A stretch of DNA of 19,746 bases from Polaromonas sp. (GTDB lineage: Bacteria; Pseudomonadota; Gammaproteobacteria; Burkholderiales; Burkholderiaceae_C). Below the pieces are notes generated by a model that searched no databases, had not been told where the DNA came from, and worked only from the letters and a program-made list of their open reading frames with translations. Each line of letters begins with the position of its first letter. Within the stretch, counting starts at the first letter, position 1. Shown here piece by piece: positions 6,251 through 15,238 of this stretch. The position numbers and the translations under genes were made by a program. The stretch is from the NCBI GenBank assembly GCA_026786065.1, contig JAJAYS010000315.1, forward strand, positions 1-19,746, written 5' to 3'.

Positions 6251-7531
6251 ATGAAAAGACGTCAATTTGTGCAAAGCGCGCTGGCGCTCGGCGCGACCGG
6301 CAGCTTTGTTGGCTGCGCCAGCCTGTCGGGCGGGATTCCCGGCAAGACCCGCGTGCTCGTGGTCGGCGGCGGCTACGGCGGAGCCACCGCGGCGAAGTAC
6401 GTGCGGATGTTTTCGGACTACAAGGTCGATGTGGTCCTGATCGAGCCTAATCCGGCCTTCGTCTCATGCCCGATTTCGAACCTGGTCCTGGGCGGCTCCA
6501 AGTCGATTGGCGACATCACCTCATCCTACGATCCACTCAGCAGCAAGCACGGCGTTAAGGTCGTCAAAGACATGGTGGCCAGCATTGATGCAGCCAAGAA
6601 AATGGTCACGCTGGCCAGCGGACCGACGATTGCCTACGACAAGCTGGTGCTGTCACCCGGCATCGACTTGATGTGGGACAGCATAGAAGGCGCGCAGGCG
6701 GCGAACGCATCCGGTCAGATCCTGCAGGCCTGGAAGGCCGGCGCCGAAACCGTCGCGCTGCGCAAACAACTCGAAGAGATGCCCGATGGCGGCGTTTATG
6801 CGCTCACCATTCCCGAGGCGCCCTACCGCTGCCCGCCGGGCCCTTACGAGCGCGCCTGCCAGGTCGCCAGCTACTTCAAGCAGGCCAAGCCCAAGTCAAA
6901 AGTGCTGATCCTCGATGCCAACCCGGACGTCACCTCAAAAGGGCCGCTGTTCAAAAAGTACTGGGCCGACAACTACGCCGGCATGATCGAATACCGGCCG
7001 CAGCACAAGGCCACTGCGGTCGATGCCCGCACTGGCACGATCAAGTTCGACGTACAAAGCGATGTCAAGGCCGATGTCTTGAACGTCTTGCCCACCATGC
7101 GCGCTGGTGCCATTGCCGTGAAAGCCGGCTTGGCGAATTCGAATGGTCGCTGGTGCAATGTCGATTACCTGAACTTTGAATCGACTGCGGCCAAGGACGT
7201 TCACGTGATTGGCGATTCGATTCAGGTCGCACCGCTGATGCCGAAGTCCGCGCACATGGCCAATGCCCAAGGCAAAGTGGTGGCCGCGGCGGTGGTCGCG
7301 CAGCTTTCAGGCCTTTCGGTCAACCAACAACCGGTTTTAACCAACACCTGCTACAGCTTTGTCAGCGACAAGCAGGTGGTGCATGTGGCTTCGGTCCATC
7401 AATACGTCGCGGCCGAAAAAACCTACAGAACCGTTGCCGGATCGGGCGGCGTCTCTGCAGCACCGACCGACCTGGAAGGGGTGTACGCCATGAGCTGGGC
7501 GTTGAACATTTGGGCCGACACTTTGGGTTGA
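6251..7531 (+). CDS. fccB: Flavocytochrome c sulfide dehydrogenase, flavoprotein subunit (FccB/SoxF)
   Basis: FccB oxidises sulfide (HS-) to sulfur or polysulfide with covalently bound FAD. The 426-residue length fits the family. The N-terminus MKRRQFVQSALALGATG is a Tat signal. A dinucleotide-binding motif VVGGGYGGATAAK lies near 37-49. Cys73 in VSCPISN corresponds to the cysteine that binds FAD covalently. Cys194 (YRCPPGPYE) and Cys367 (TNTCYSF) correspond to the redox-active disulfide pair on the FAD face. A further Cys203 lies in the same loop as Cys194. GDSIQVAPLMPKSAHMA (about 321-337) is the second FAD-contacting region. Translation follows fccA after 10 bp, and export as a folded complex with the heme subunit is likely. 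The frame is intact. Sox-linked SoxF and stand-alone FCSD cannot be separated from this sequence alone. Confidence 0.94.
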   Translation: MKRRQFVQSALALGATGSFVGCASLSGGIPGKTRVLVVGGGYGGATAAKYVRMFSDYKVDVVLIEPNPAFVSCPISNLVLGGSKSIGDITSSYDPLSSKHGVKVVKDMVASIDAAKKMVTLASGPTIAYDKLVLSPGIDLMWDSIEGAQAANASGQILQAWKAGAETVALRKQLEEMPDGGVYALTIPEAPYRCPPGPYERACQVASYFKQAKPKSKVLILDANPDVTSKGPLFKKYWADNYAGMIEYRPQHKATAVDARTGTIKFDVQSDVKADVLNVLPTMRAGAIAVKAGLANSNGRWCNVDYLNFESTAAKDVHVIGDSIQVAPLMPKSAHMANAQGKVVAAAVVAQLSGLSVNQQPVLTNTCYSFVSDKQVVHVASVHQYVAAEKTYRTVAGSGGVSAAPTDLEGVYAMSWALNIWADTLG

Positions 7532-7900
7532 TCGGCGCTTGACGCGATCGCCAACATCTCTGCGCCGCACACGCGCCCACCTGCCTGCAAATCGCGCCTT
7601 GGGCTTGCGGTGAGCCGGCAAGGTGGGGAAAGGGAAGCCGGTTCAGAGACTGCGGAAAGCGCAAAACAGAAGGAGTGCCAGTTGGCGTTTAGCGTTTGGC
7701 GTTTCGCGGCAGTTGCAATTCCCAACAGAGCCAAAGCATCATTTCGAAAAGCAAGCTGACGGGAAGTCAAAGCATCGAGCCGTTGAATGCTGCCGGTCGG
7801 GAACTCCCGATGTCGCGGTCTGGAACCTTTACACGGAGTTGGGCTTGAAGTGCAAAGCGCTTCTTGACTACGCGAATTTCGGAATACCTTTTTCAGAAAA
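7532..7900. other. Non-coding or decayed region downstream of fccB
   Basis: About 370 bp between fccB and the terminator stem. Short open frames exist on both strands but none has a recognisable domain or RBS. A hairpin CCTTG-GGCT/AGCC-GG-CAAGG (7597-7623) lies downstream of fccB without a T tract. Three tandem heptamers (G/A)GCGTTT span 7684-7704. The dyad TCGGGA-AC-TCCCGA is at 7797-7810. The stretch could be a long 3' region or the worn remains of a gene; I cannot identify a source. Confidence 0.4.
7684..7704. repeat. Three tandem heptamers (G/A)GCGTTT
   Basis: GGCGTTT, AGCGTTT and GGCGTTT follow one another without gaps in the gap after fccB. It is a short tandem repeat, possibly from slippage, with no visible function. 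Confidence 0.5.
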
Positions 7901-7931
7901 GCAAAACGCCCACAAGGAGTGGGCGTTTTGC
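7901..7931 (-). terminator. Intrinsic terminator of the ribosomal/tRNA-fMet transcript
   Basis: A perfect 13-bp stem GCAAAACGCCCAC / GTGGGCGTTTTGC encloses a 5-base loop (7914-7918). On the - strand the stem is followed by TTTTCTG, giving the U tract expected for termination after the tRNA gene, which ends 25 bp earlier. On the + strand the T-rich part lies inside the stem and the sequence continues TACC, so stopping fccB transcripts is possible but weaker. Confidence 0.88.
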
Positions 7932-7955
7932 TACCAATCTTGACGACTGGATATT

Positions 7956-8032
<77 letters not shown>

Positions 8033-8050
8033 GTATTCTCAAATTATATC

Positions 8051-8452
8051 CTATTGCGCCTTGTCTGCGCCGGCGGTCGCCTCTTCTGATACTTCAGGAC
8101 GATCAACCAGCTCAACCAAAGCCATAGGCGCGTTGTCGCCAACGCGAAAGCCCATTTTCAAGATTCGCGTGTAGCCGCCCGGCCGTGCCTGATAGCGCGG
8201 TCCGAGCTCCGCAAAAAGCTTTACGACCATATCGCGGTCGCGCAGGCGGTCAAAAGCGAGACGTTTGTTTGCAAGGGTCGGCTCTTTTCCAAGCGTGATC
8301 ATCGGTTCGACCACGCGTCGCAGCTCTTTAGCTTTTGGCAAGGTCGTCTTGATGACTTCATGCTGAAGCAGCGAATTCATCATGTTGCGCAGCATCGCCA
8401 GGCGATGCTCGCTGGTACGGTTCAGTTTACGTAAGCCATGTCCGTGTCGCAT
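8051..8452 (-). CDS. rplQ: 50S ribosomal protein L17
   Basis: L17 binds 23S rRNA near the exit-tunnel side of the large subunit. The 133-residue protein opens with [17 protein letters not shown], the family signature. It keeps the [18 protein letters not shown] helix and the [12 protein letters not shown]-terminal segment. After that comes a short acidic and Ala-rich tail ([11 protein letters not shown]). It is the last protein gene of the alpha operon, 94 bp after rpoA and 18 bp before the initiator tRNA gene. The frame is intact. Confidence 0.97.
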   Translation of the reverse strand: MRHGHGLRKLNRTSEHRLAMLRNMMNSLLQHEVIKTTLPKAKELRRVVEPMITLGKEPTLANKRLAFDRLRDRDMVVKLFAELGPRYQARPGGYTRILKMGFRVGDNAPMALVELVDRPEVSEEATAGADKAQ

Positions 8453-8546
8453 TGTGCGTTCCTTTCGTTATTTCGCGTAGCCGTATCAGGTACTGTACGA
8501 GGACTGTTTCACCTTAATGTGAAACGCTTTTTTTGGGTTAACTTCG

Positions 8547-9536
8547 TTACCGCTTGTCGAGTCCCGCAGGAGGCCAACTCTCCAGCCGCATTCCCAGGGT
8601 GAGTCCGCGCGAAGCAAGAACTTCCTTTATTTCGTTTAGCGACTTGCGCCCAAGGTTGGGCGTCTTCAGCAGCTCGTTTTCGGAGCGTTGGATCAGGTCG
8701 CCGATGTAATAAATATTCTCTGCTTTCAGGCAGTTGGCAGAGCGAACTGTCAATTCCAACTCGTCAACAGGCCGGAGCAGGATGGGGTCGAACTGTTGGG
8801 AACTACGCTGAACCGGTGCGTCAAACGCGTCCAGCTCGTTGCCCTCCATTTGGGCAAAAACAGCCAACTGCTCAACCAGAATTTTGGCCGACGCACGCAC
8901 CGCATCCTCAGCGCTGACGGCCCCGTTCGTTTCGATCTCAAGAACCAGCTTGTCAAGATCGGTGCGCTGCTCGACGCGAGCACTTTCCACGGTATAGCTA
9001 ACCCGCTTGATCGGTGAAAACGAAGCGTCAAGAACAATGCGACCAATTGACTTTGGCGACTCGTCGCCATAGCGTCGGATATTTCCCGGCACATAGCCCC
9101 GGCCATTTTCGACCTTGATTTGCATGTCGATCTTGCCGCCATGTGAAAGATTCACGATCACGTGGTCAGGATTGATGATTTCGACATCGTGCGGTGTCTG
9201 AATGTCTGCTGCGGTTACAGGTCCCTCTCCGTCCTTGCGCAAACTCAACGTCACCTCGTCACGATTGTGCAGCTTGAAAACCACACCTTTCAAGTTGAGC
9301 AAGATATTGACTACGTCTTCCTGGACGCCGTCGATGGAGGAGTACTCGTGCAACACGCCTGCAATAGTCACTTCCGTAGCGGCATGACCCACCATCGAAG
9401 ACAACAAGACGCGGCGAAGGGCGTTACCTAAAGTGTGACCATAGCCCCGCTCAAATGGCTCAAGGGTTACCTTGGCCCGGTTGGGACCTAACTGCTCCAC
9501 ATTGATGGTTTTTGGTTTTAGTAAATTTGTCTGCAT
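8547..9536 (-). CDS. rpoA: DNA-directed RNA polymerase alpha subunit
   Basis: RpoA dimerises to nucleate RNA polymerase assembly and contacts promoter UP elements and activators. The 329-residue length is normal for proteobacteria. The N-terminal assembly domain includes [21 protein letters not shown] (about 28-48) and ends near 235. A linker leads to the C-terminal helix-hairpin-helix domain from about 250 ([21 protein letters not shown]) through [16 protein letters not shown]. All conserved parts are present. ATG 9536 is the start. It sits between rpsD (95 bp upstream) and rplQ, the standard alpha-operon order. The gene is intact, which matters for judging the nonsense codon in secY of the same cluster. 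Confidence 0.98.
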   Translation of the reverse strand: MQTNLLKPKTINVEQLGPNRAKVTLEPFERGYGHTLGNALRRVLLSSMVGHAATEVTIAGVLHEYSSIDGVQEDVVNILLNLKGVVFKLHNRDEVTLSLRKDGEGPVTAADIQTPHDVEIINPDHVIVNLSHGGKIDMQIKVENGRGYVPGNIRRYGDESPKSIGRIVLDASFSPIKRVSYTVESARVEQRTDLDKLVLEIETNGAVSAEDAVRASAKILVEQLAVFAQMEGNELDAFDAPVQRSSQQFDPILLRPVDELELTVRSANCLKAENIYYIGDLIQRSENELLKTPNLGRKSLNEIKEVLASRGLTLGMRLESWPPAGLDKR

Positions 9537-9631
9537 GCAGTCTTCCTCTCAATACCCTCGGCTCGTTACACCGATAAGGCCGGCGAAGTACACCCTGGAG
9601 AGACGGTGCCCCATCCACCAGGAACTTAAAA

Positions 9632-10255
9632 TCAACGTGAGTAAAGTTCGACGATCAGCGATTCATTGACGTCGGCCGCAAACTCATCGCGGTCAGGCAC
9701 CTTCTTAAAGACGCCCTCCCCTTTGTCGATGCTGACATCAACCCAAGCCGGCATACCGACCTGTTGAGCCAACTGAAGCGCTTCTAAGACACGCGTCTGC
9801 TTCTTGGACTTCTCGCGTACCGCAATCACGTCACCAGGCTTTACCATATACGACGATATATTCACAGAGTGACCGTTTACGGTAATCGCCTTGTGCGAAA
9901 CAAGTTGACGCGCCTCGGCACGCGTCGAGCCGAAACCCATACGATAAACCGCGTTGTCGAGGCGCGACTCCAGGATGAAAAGCAGATTTGCGCCCGTATT
10001 TCCCTTGCGACGATCAGCCTCCTCAAAATACCGGCGGAACTGCTTCTCAAGCACGCCATACATCCGCTTGACCTTCTGCTTTTCCCGCAGCTGCAAACCA
10101 AAATCAGAGGTGCGGGTTCCAGAAGTACGTCCGTGCTGGCCCGGCTTGGAATCGAACTTTGCCTTATCCCCAATTGCGCGCCGGGCACTCTTGAGAAAGA
10201 GGTCAGTACCCTCACGACGGGATAGCTTGGCCTTTGGGCCTAAATAACGTGCCAC
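9632..10255 (-). CDS. rpsD: 30S ribosomal protein S4, GTG start
   Basis: S4 is a primary 16S rRNA binder that nucleates small-subunit assembly and in many bacteria represses its own operon. The 207-residue protein starts [16 protein letters not shown] from a GTG codon (10255-10253), with AAAGGA seven bases upstream. The S4 RNA-binding domain is near residues 97-160 ([27 protein letters not shown]). It has no cysteine at all, so it is the zinc-free form. A 134-bp gap separates it from rpsK and contains two hairpins next to its RBS, a plausible autoregulatory site. Confidence 0.97.
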   Translation of the reverse strand: MARYLGPKAKLSRREGTDLFLKSARRAIGDKAKFDSKPGQHGRTSGTRTSDFGLQLREKQKVKRMYGVLEKQFRRYFEEADRRKGNTGANLLFILESRLDNAVYRMGFGSTRAEARQLVSHKAITVNGHSVNISSYMVKPGDVIAVREKSKKQTRVLEALQLAQQVGMPAWVDVSIDKGEGVFKKVPDRDEFAADVNESLIVELYSR

Positions 10256-10389
10256 TTGAATATCCTTTAATCATCTTCTGCAATTCATGCAGGAGCCTTC
10301 GGCTTAAATACCTGATGGCGGTGGGCTTGATGGGAACGCTGACAACGCGGCGTGGCACGAGGCAACCACGACGCGTCACAAACGCAGTG
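10256..10389 (-). promoter_or_regulatory. Structured intercistronic leader before rpsD
   Basis: Read on the - strand, this 134-bp gap holds AGCC-GAA-GGCT (10304-10294) followed at once by CTGCA-TGAAT-TGCAG (10292-10278), about 10 bp before the AAAGGA RBS of rpsD. A further CGTGG/CCACG pair lies upstream. Most gaps in this cluster are 2-26 bp, so the length and folding suggest regulation, possibly by S4, or an internal promoter. Confidence 0.4.
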
Positions 10390-10794
10390 TTAAATCCTGC
10401 GACGCTTTTGCGGACGGCAGCCGTTGTGTGGAACAGGCGTCACATCGGCAATCGAATTGATGCGGATGCCCAGCGCACCAAGCGCACGTACCGAAGATTC
10501 GCGGCCCGGTCCTGGACCTTTGATTTCGACGTCTAGATTCTTTATGCCTTGGTCCATGGCCGCTCGCCCTGCAACTTCCGATGCCACCTGTGCCGCGAAA
10601 GGGGTTGACTTGCGGGAGCCTTTGAAGCCCTGACCACCCGACGACGCCCACGACAGCGCATTGCCCTGCCGATCAGTGATCGTAATGATCGTATTATTGA
10701 AAGAAGCATGGACATGTGCAATGCCATCCGCCACGTTCTTGCGTACTTTCTTGCGGACCCGCTGGGCGGCGCTATTATTCGGTGCTTTTGCCAT
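10390..10794 (-). CDS. rpsK: 30S ribosomal protein S11
   Basis: S11 lies on the small-subunit platform next to the E site and helps select tRNA and mRNA. The 134-residue protein has the family features in order: a basic N-terminus ([24 protein letters not shown] written in part as [10 protein letters not shown]), [30 protein letters not shown] and the C-terminal [16 protein letters not shown]. Only 13 bp separate it from rpsM. The frame is complete with ATG 10794. Confidence 0.97.
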   Translation of the reverse strand: MAKAPNNSAAQRVRKKVRKNVADGIAHVHASFNNTIITITDRQGNALSWASSGGQGFKGSRKSTPFAAQVASEVAGRAAMDQGIKNLDVEIKGPGPGRESSVRALGALGIRINSIADVTPVPHNGCRPQKRRRI

Positions 10795-10807
10795 ATCGAT
10801 CTCTCAA

Positions 10808-11173
10808 TTATTTCTTCAGAGCTGCAGCCGCTTTACGCGGACCTTTGCGGGTACGGGCATTGGTACGGGTCCGCTGACCGCGCATTGGAAGGCCACGGCG
10901 ATGCCGAAACCCTCTGTAGCAGCCGATATCCATCAAACGCTTGATATTCATCGTTGTTTCGCGGCGCAGGTCCCCTTCAATCGTGTACAGGGCAATTTGG
11001 TCACGGATCTTTTCAAGATCACCGTCGGTCAGATCTTTGACCTTTTTGACATAAGCGATGCTGCAGGCGTCGCATATTTTCCGGGCTCGGGTGCGCCCGA
11101 TGCCGAAAATCGCAGTCAAACCGATTTCGGCGTGCTGCTGGGGCGGAATGTTAATACCGGCAATACGGGCCAT
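10808..11173 (-). CDS. rpsM: 30S ribosomal protein S13
   Basis: S13 forms inter-subunit bridges with the large subunit and contacts P-site tRNA. The 121-residue protein begins [14 protein letters not shown]. It has the helix-two-turn-helix motif [14 protein letters not shown] (about 24-37) and ends with the conserved basic tail [19 protein letters not shown]. It follows rpmJ by 24 bp and precedes rpsK by 13 bp. Confidence 0.97.
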   Translation of the reverse strand: MARIAGINIPPQQHAEIGLTAIFGIGRTRARKICDACSIAYVKKVKDLTDGDLEKIRDQIALYTIEGDLRRETTMNIKRLMDIGCYRGFRHRRGLPMRGQRTRTNARTRKGPRKAAAALKK

Positions 11174-11197
11174 TTTTATCCTCTAATGTCTTGGAAA

Positions 11198-11311
11198 TCA
11201 GCCTTGACGCTGCTTGTGCCGCGGGTCGGTGCAGATGACACGCACCACGCCCTTGCGGCGAATAATTTTGCAGTTGCGGCAAATCTTCTTTACCGATGCT
11301 GAAACTCTCAT
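11198..11311 (-). CDS. rpmJ: 50S ribosomal protein L36, zinc-binding form
   Basis: A 37-residue protein with the L36 sequence: [17 protein letters not shown] at the start and [17 protein letters not shown] at the end. The zinc ribbon is complete, with Cys11, Cys14, Cys27 and His32. ATG 11311 is preceded by AGGAGA (11322-11317), spacing 5. The gene is short but unmistakable. It follows secY after 60 bp, with no infA between them, and precedes rpsM. Confidence 0.97.
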   Translation of the reverse strand: MRVSASVKKICRNCKIIRRKGVVRVICTDPRHKQRQG

Positions 11312-11371
11312 AACTTTCTCCTAAACTTCTACCGAAACCGATTTCGTTTGCACAAGCCTCTAGTGCGGGAT

Positions 11372-12691
11372 TTAGGCCCCGGGAGACGTTTTGAAATTGG
11401 CTTTCTTTAGCAAAGATTCATATTGCTGCGACATCAAATAATTTTGCACCTGCGCCATGAAGTCCATCGTCACGACCACAATGATCATCAATGATGTGCC
11501 ACCAAAATAGAACGGAACATTGTACTTAAGAATCAAAAACTCGGGCAGAAGACAAACAAAAGTGATGTACACCGCACCGGCCAGCGTCAACCGGACCAAA
11601 ATCTTGTCGATGTAACGCGCCGTCTGGTCGCCAGGACGAATTCCCGGGATGAACGCGCCGCTTTTCTTGAGGTTGTCGGCCGTCTCCCGACTATTAAAAA
11701 CCAAGGCAGTGTAGAAAAAGCAGAAAAATACAATCGCGCCCGCATACAGCATCACGTAGATTGGTTGGCCGGGCGTCAGAGTGCTTGCGATGTCTCTAAG
11801 CCATCGCATGCTTTCACCCGTGCTAACCCAGCCGACAATCGTGGCGGGAAGCAAAATGATCGACGAAGCGAAAATCGGTGGAATTACGCCCGCCATATTC
11901 AGCTTGAGAGGAAGGTGGGATGATTGCCCCCCGTAAACCTTGTTGCCAACCTGTCGTCTCGCATAGTTCACAAGAATTTTGCGTTGTCCACGTTCCACAA
12001 AAACCACGAAGTAGGTCACCAAAACCACAACAGCAACGATCAAAATCGCAATCAGAATGCTCATTGCTCCGGTTCTAACCAATTCAAGCAGTCCACCCAT
12101 TGCGCTCGGAAGACCGGCAGCGATTCCAGCGAAAATCAGAATGGAAATCCCATTCCCGAGTCCACGTTCCGTAATTTATTCGCCAAGCCACATCAGGAAC
12201 ATCGTCCCGGCGGTCAAACTGAAGACCGCAGTCAGTCTGAACCCAAAACCAGGCGACAGAACCAGTCCTGCCGAACTCTCAAGCGCCACCGAAATACTTA
12301 AGGACTGAACCAGAGCCAGTGCCAAGGTTCCGTACCGTGTGAGCTGGGTTATCTTGCGACGACCGCTTTCACCTTCTTTTTTCATCTGCTCAAACGTTGG
12401 CACCACATAGGTCAGCAACTGCATGATGATCGATGCCGAGATATAAGGCATGATGCCTAAAGCAAAAACCGTGAATCTCGAAAGTGCGCCCCCGGAGAAC
12501 ATATTGAAAAGGTTCAATATACCGCCCTGTTGACCCTTGAATAGCTCTTTGAGCTGGTTCGGGTCGATGCCGGGAACTGGAATATGCGCGCCAATCCGAT
12601 ACACTACCAGCGCAAGCAGTAAAAAGACCAGGCGATTGCGCAGGTCACCGTACTTGCCGGTTTTGGCAATTTGATTTGCGTGGGTGGCCAC
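11372..12691 (-). pseudogene. secY: Preprotein translocase subunit SecY, interrupted by an in-frame TAA at codon 172
   Basis: SecY is the membrane channel of the Sec translocon and is essential. From GTG 12691 ([12 protein letters not shown]) to the stop at 11372 there are 440 codons, the normal SecY length. All ten membrane segments can be placed across the two halves. After TM4 the frame reads [15 protein letters not shown] (12178-12176), then [17 protein letters not shown]. The family motif here is GEQITERG, so CAA to TAA is one transition. The first half would be a 171-residue four-helix fragment. Reinitiation at ATG 12100 gives a 242-residue C-terminal half that lacks most of TM5. Both halves otherwise look fully conserved, which argues against old decay. 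Sequencing or assembly error, a very recent mutation, or a second secY copy elsewhere are the likely explanations. Confidence 0.93.
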
Positions 12692-12708
12692 TGCTAGTCT
12701 TGCCGAGA

Positions 12709-13140
12709 TCAGGCTACCGCGCCGCCAACAGCCTCGATCGCAAGCTTGGCAGCTGCGGTCGCGCTGATGCCGTTCAACTTGACGGGCTTTGACAGCTTGC
12801 CAGATTGAATCACTTTGACGTTTTTCGCATGCTGACCAACTAGTCGTGCCGTTTTAAGCACGAGCAAGTCAACTTCCGCCAGACCCAACCGTTCAAGTGC
12901 AGCCAAAGTCACTTCGGCATTGAACTTCAAATTCTGGGATTTGAATCCACGCTTGGGCAAGCGCCTCTGCATAGGCATTTGTCCGCCTTCAAACCCCACC
13001 TTGTGATAACCGCCGGCCCGAGATTTTTGACCCTTGTGGCCACGGCCTGCGGTTTTACCCAAACCAGAGCCGATGCCGCGGCCAACACGCCGCTTGGCGT
13101 GCTTGGCGCCCGCGCTGGGCTTGATCGTATTCAGTTGCAT
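12709..13140 (-). CDS. rplO: 50S ribosomal protein L15
   Basis: L15 is a late-assembly 23S rRNA-binding protein. The 143-residue product begins [20 protein letters not shown] and has the Gly-rich extended loop [22 protein letters not shown] (in part [15 protein letters not shown], about 24-38). The [13 protein letters not shown] core follows (about 54-66), then the globular C-terminal domain. It lies 13 bp after rpmD and 17 bp before secY, the usual order. Confidence 0.97.
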   Translation of the reverse strand: MQLNTIKPSAGAKHAKRRVGRGIGSGLGKTAGRGHKGQKSRAGGYHKVGFEGGQMPMQRRLPKRGFKSQNLKFNAEVTLAALERLGLAEVDLLVLKTARLVGQHAKNVKVIQSGKLSKPVKLNGISATAAAKLAIEAVGGAVA

Positions 13141-13153
13141 TTCGAGTCTCCGC

Positions 13154-13336
13154 TCAGATAATCTTGACCAGATAACTAATTTTGTTGATCATGCCGCGCA
13201 CTGCAGGCGTATTCTCAAGTTCGCTCACGCTGTTGATGCCGCGCAATCCGAGGCCACGGACTGTTGCGCGGTGCGACTCTTTCGTACCGATCGGGCTGCG
13301 AACGAGTTGCACCTTCAATTTGCCTTCGTTGGTCAT
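13154..13336 (-). CDS. rpmD: 50S ribosomal protein L30
   Basis: A 60-residue L30. The family stretch [19 protein letters not shown] is near the N-terminus and [10 protein letters not shown] in the middle. The C-terminal [15 protein letters not shown] ends the ferredoxin-like fold. It sits between rpsE and rplO with 13 bp on either side, as in the standard spc order. Confidence 0.96.
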   Translation of the reverse strand: MTNEGKLKVQLVRSPIGTKESHRATVRGLGLRGINSVSELENTPAVRGMINKISYLVKII

Positions 13337-13349
13337 TTAAATGCCCGCC

Positions 13350-13868
13350 TTAGCCGAAGATTTCTTCAACTGACTTGCCACGCTTGGCGGCTATTTCAGA
13401 CGCCGTCGTGGAATTATTCAGCGCGTCCATGGTGGCACGCACCATGTTGTAGGGATTGCTCGACCCATGACTCTTGGCCACGATATCGGTAATGCCCATT
13501 ACTTCGAAAACCGCCCGCATCGGGCCGCCTGCGATGATGCCCGTACCCTTTGGGGCCGGAGCCATCATCACGCTGGCTGCGCCATGGTGACCGAAAACGT
13601 TGTGATGCAGCGTGCCGTTTTTCAACGAGACTTTCGTCATGTTGCGTCGGGCCTCTTCCATGGCCTTCTGCACCGCAGCCGGCACCTCCTTCGATTTTCC
13701 CTTGCCCATTCCGACACGACCGTCACCGTCGCCAACCACGGTCAATGCCGCGAAGCCGAGAATTCGACCGCCTTTGACGACCTTAGTCACGCGGTTAACC
13801 GCGATCATCTTTTCCTTCAGACCATCGTCTGGAGCGTCGTTTTGTTGTTTTGCCTGAAACTTGGCCAT
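13350..13868 (-). CDS. rpsE: 30S ribosomal protein S5
   Basis: S5 lines the mRNA entry channel and affects decoding accuracy. The 172-residue protein has the double-stranded RNA-binding N-terminal region with [19 protein letters not shown] (about 24-42), [19 protein letters not shown] (about 46-64) and the C-terminal [16 protein letters not shown]. The loop that commonly carries spectinomycin-resistance mutations (VKGGRIL) reads as wild type. It follows rplR by 18 bp. Confidence 0.97.
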   Translation of the reverse strand: MAKFQAKQQNDAPDDGLKEKMIAVNRVTKVVKGGRILGFAALTVVGDGDGRVGMGKGKSKEVPAAVQKAMEEARRNMTKVSLKNGTLHHNVFGHHGAASVMMAPAPKGTGIIAGGPMRAVFEVMGITDIVAKSHGSSNPYNMVRATMDALNNSTTASEIAAKRGKSVEEIFG

Positions 13869-13886
13869 ACTTAATTTCCAGTCTGG

Positions 13887-14252
13887 TTAAAACTGCAAGC
13901 CAGCTTCGCGGGCCGCATCGGCCAGCGCTTTGACGCGGCCATGATAAGCAAATCCAGCGCGGTCAAACGCCACTTTTTCAACACCAACCGCCCTGGCTTT
14001 TTCGGCAATGCGCTTGCCAATCGCCTTAGCAGCAGCCACGTTTCCGCCTTTCCCCGACGCACCAATTTCCTTGCGTACAGCGACTTCGGCCGTCGAGGCA
14101 GCTGCGAGTATCTTGGTCCCGTCGCCGGAAATCACGCTGGCGTAGATGTGGAGATTGGTGCGATTTACGGTCAGACGCGCCACGCCCTGGGTCGCAATGC
14201 GAATACGAGTTTGGCGCGAACGGCGAAGGCGCTGCTCTTTTTTGGTCAACAT
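13887..14252 (-). CDS. rplR: 50S ribosomal protein L18
   Basis: L18 binds 5S rRNA together with L5 and joins the central protuberance. The 121-residue protein begins [19 protein letters not shown]. It contains [15 protein letters not shown] (about 27-41) and ends in [19 protein letters not shown]. Length and sequence are typical, and it lies 11 bp after rplF. Confidence 0.97.
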   Translation of the reverse strand: MLTKKEQRLRRSRQTRIRIATQGVARLTVNRTNLHIYASVISGDGTKILAAASTAEVAVRKEIGASGKGGNVAAAKAIGKRIAEKARAVGVEKVAFDRAGFAYHGRVKALADAAREAGLQF

Positions 14253-14263
14253 GCTGCAGCTCC

Positions 14264-14797
14264 TTACTTCTTCTTGGTTTCTTTGATGGTGATCTTTTCA
14301 TCCGAGTAACGGATGCCCTTGCCCTTGTAAGGCTCGGGAGGACGGGCTGCGCGAACCTCGGCGGCAATCTGCCCCACGCGCTGGCGGTCCGAACCCTTTA
14401 TGACAACCTCGGTGGGAGTAGGAGTTTCCACTTTGATGCCCACTGGCATGTCCATGATGACCGGGTGCGAATACCCGATTGTCAAATTGAGCTTCGCACC
14501 TTGCGCCTGCGCCTTGAACCCGACGCCAACCAGCGTGAGCTTTTTCTCAAAGCCCTTTGTGACGCCGGTGACCATGTTGTTCACCAGCTGACGCATGGTC
14601 CCACTCATGGCGTTCGCCTCACGCGAATCATTTGCCGGGAAAAAGCTGAGTTTTCCAGAGTCGTTTTTAATGGAGACCAGACTGTTTTGCGCCAACGACA
14701 ACTCGCCTAGCGCGCCCTTGACGCTGACTTGATCTAACTTAATGGCCACGTCCACACCCTGCGGCACCGAGACGGGCATTTTTCCTACACGGGACAT
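14264..14797 (-). CDS. rplF: 50S ribosomal protein L6
   Basis: L6 supports the sarcin-ricin loop region of the large subunit. The 177-residue product starts [17 protein letters not shown] and has two repeated L6 folds. The C-terminal RNA-binding motif [16 protein letters not shown] is at about 148-163. A Lys-rich end (KETKKK) closes it. It follows rpsH by 26 bp. Confidence 0.97.
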   Translation of the reverse strand: MSRVGKMPVSVPQGVDVAIKLDQVSVKGALGELSLAQNSLVSIKNDSGKLSFFPANDSREANAMSGTMRQLVNNMVTGVTKGFEKKLTLVGVGFKAQAQGAKLNLTIGYSHPVIMDMPVGIKVETPTPTEVVIKGSDRQRVGQIAAEVRAARPPEPYKGKGIRYSDEKITIKETKKK

Positions 14798-14823
14798 TTT
14801 TTAGATTCCTTCTAATGCCGCGG

Positions 14824-15219
14824 TCAGGCCACGTAACACAAAACTTCGCCACCGATGCCGGTAGCGCGCGCCTTGCGGTCAGTCATCACACCCTGTGGCG
14901 TGGTAACTATGGCCACACCCAGACCATTCATGACTTGCGGAATGGCGCCATGACCCTTGTACACGCGCAGCCCAGGACGGCTGACGCGCTCGATGCGCTC
15001 AATGACCGGCTTGCCCGCGTAATACTTCAGTGCGATTTCGAGTTGGGGTTTGCCATCCTCACCCTTGACCGAGAAGCCGTCGATGTAACCCTCATCCTTC
15101 AAGACCTGCGCAATGGCAACCTTGACTTTGGATGAAGGCACCAGCACAACCAGCTTCTCAACCATCTGCGCATTCCGGATGCGGGTCAGCATGTCGGCAA
15201 TAGGATCACTCATACTCAT
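14824..15219 (-). CDS. rpsH: 30S ribosomal protein S8
   Basis: S8 binds the central domain of 16S rRNA and, in E. coli, represses the spc operon by binding mRNA near rplE. The 131-residue protein has the N-terminal [16 protein letters not shown] and the C-terminal [21 protein letters not shown] region that contacts rRNA. ATG 15219 gives MSMSDP; ATG 15213 would also serve. Order and 19-bp spacing after rpsN are standard. Confidence 0.97.
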   Translation of the reverse strand: MSMSDPIADMLTRIRNAQMVEKLVVLVPSSKVKVAIAQVLKDEGYIDGFSVKGEDGKPQLEIALKYYAGKPVIERIERVSRPGLRVYKGHGAIPQVMNGLGVAIVTTPQGVMTDRKARATGIGGEVLCYVA

Positions 15220-15238
15220 TTTGCGTCTCTCCTATTGC

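Noticed and set aside
7623..7943. 106-residue open frame on the + strand after fccB
   Set aside because: It runs into the terminator stem, has no RBS or recognisable domain, and its composition looks non-coding.
12176..12178. Genome-wide TAA reassignment as an explanation of the secY stop
   Set aside because: TAA ends other genes in the window normally (pseudoazurin at 701, the DUF3422 gene at 3857), and only this one TAA falls inside a conserved frame.
12057..12308. Open frames on the + strand opposite secY
   Set aside because: They are shadows of the secY frame with no RBS or family resemblance.
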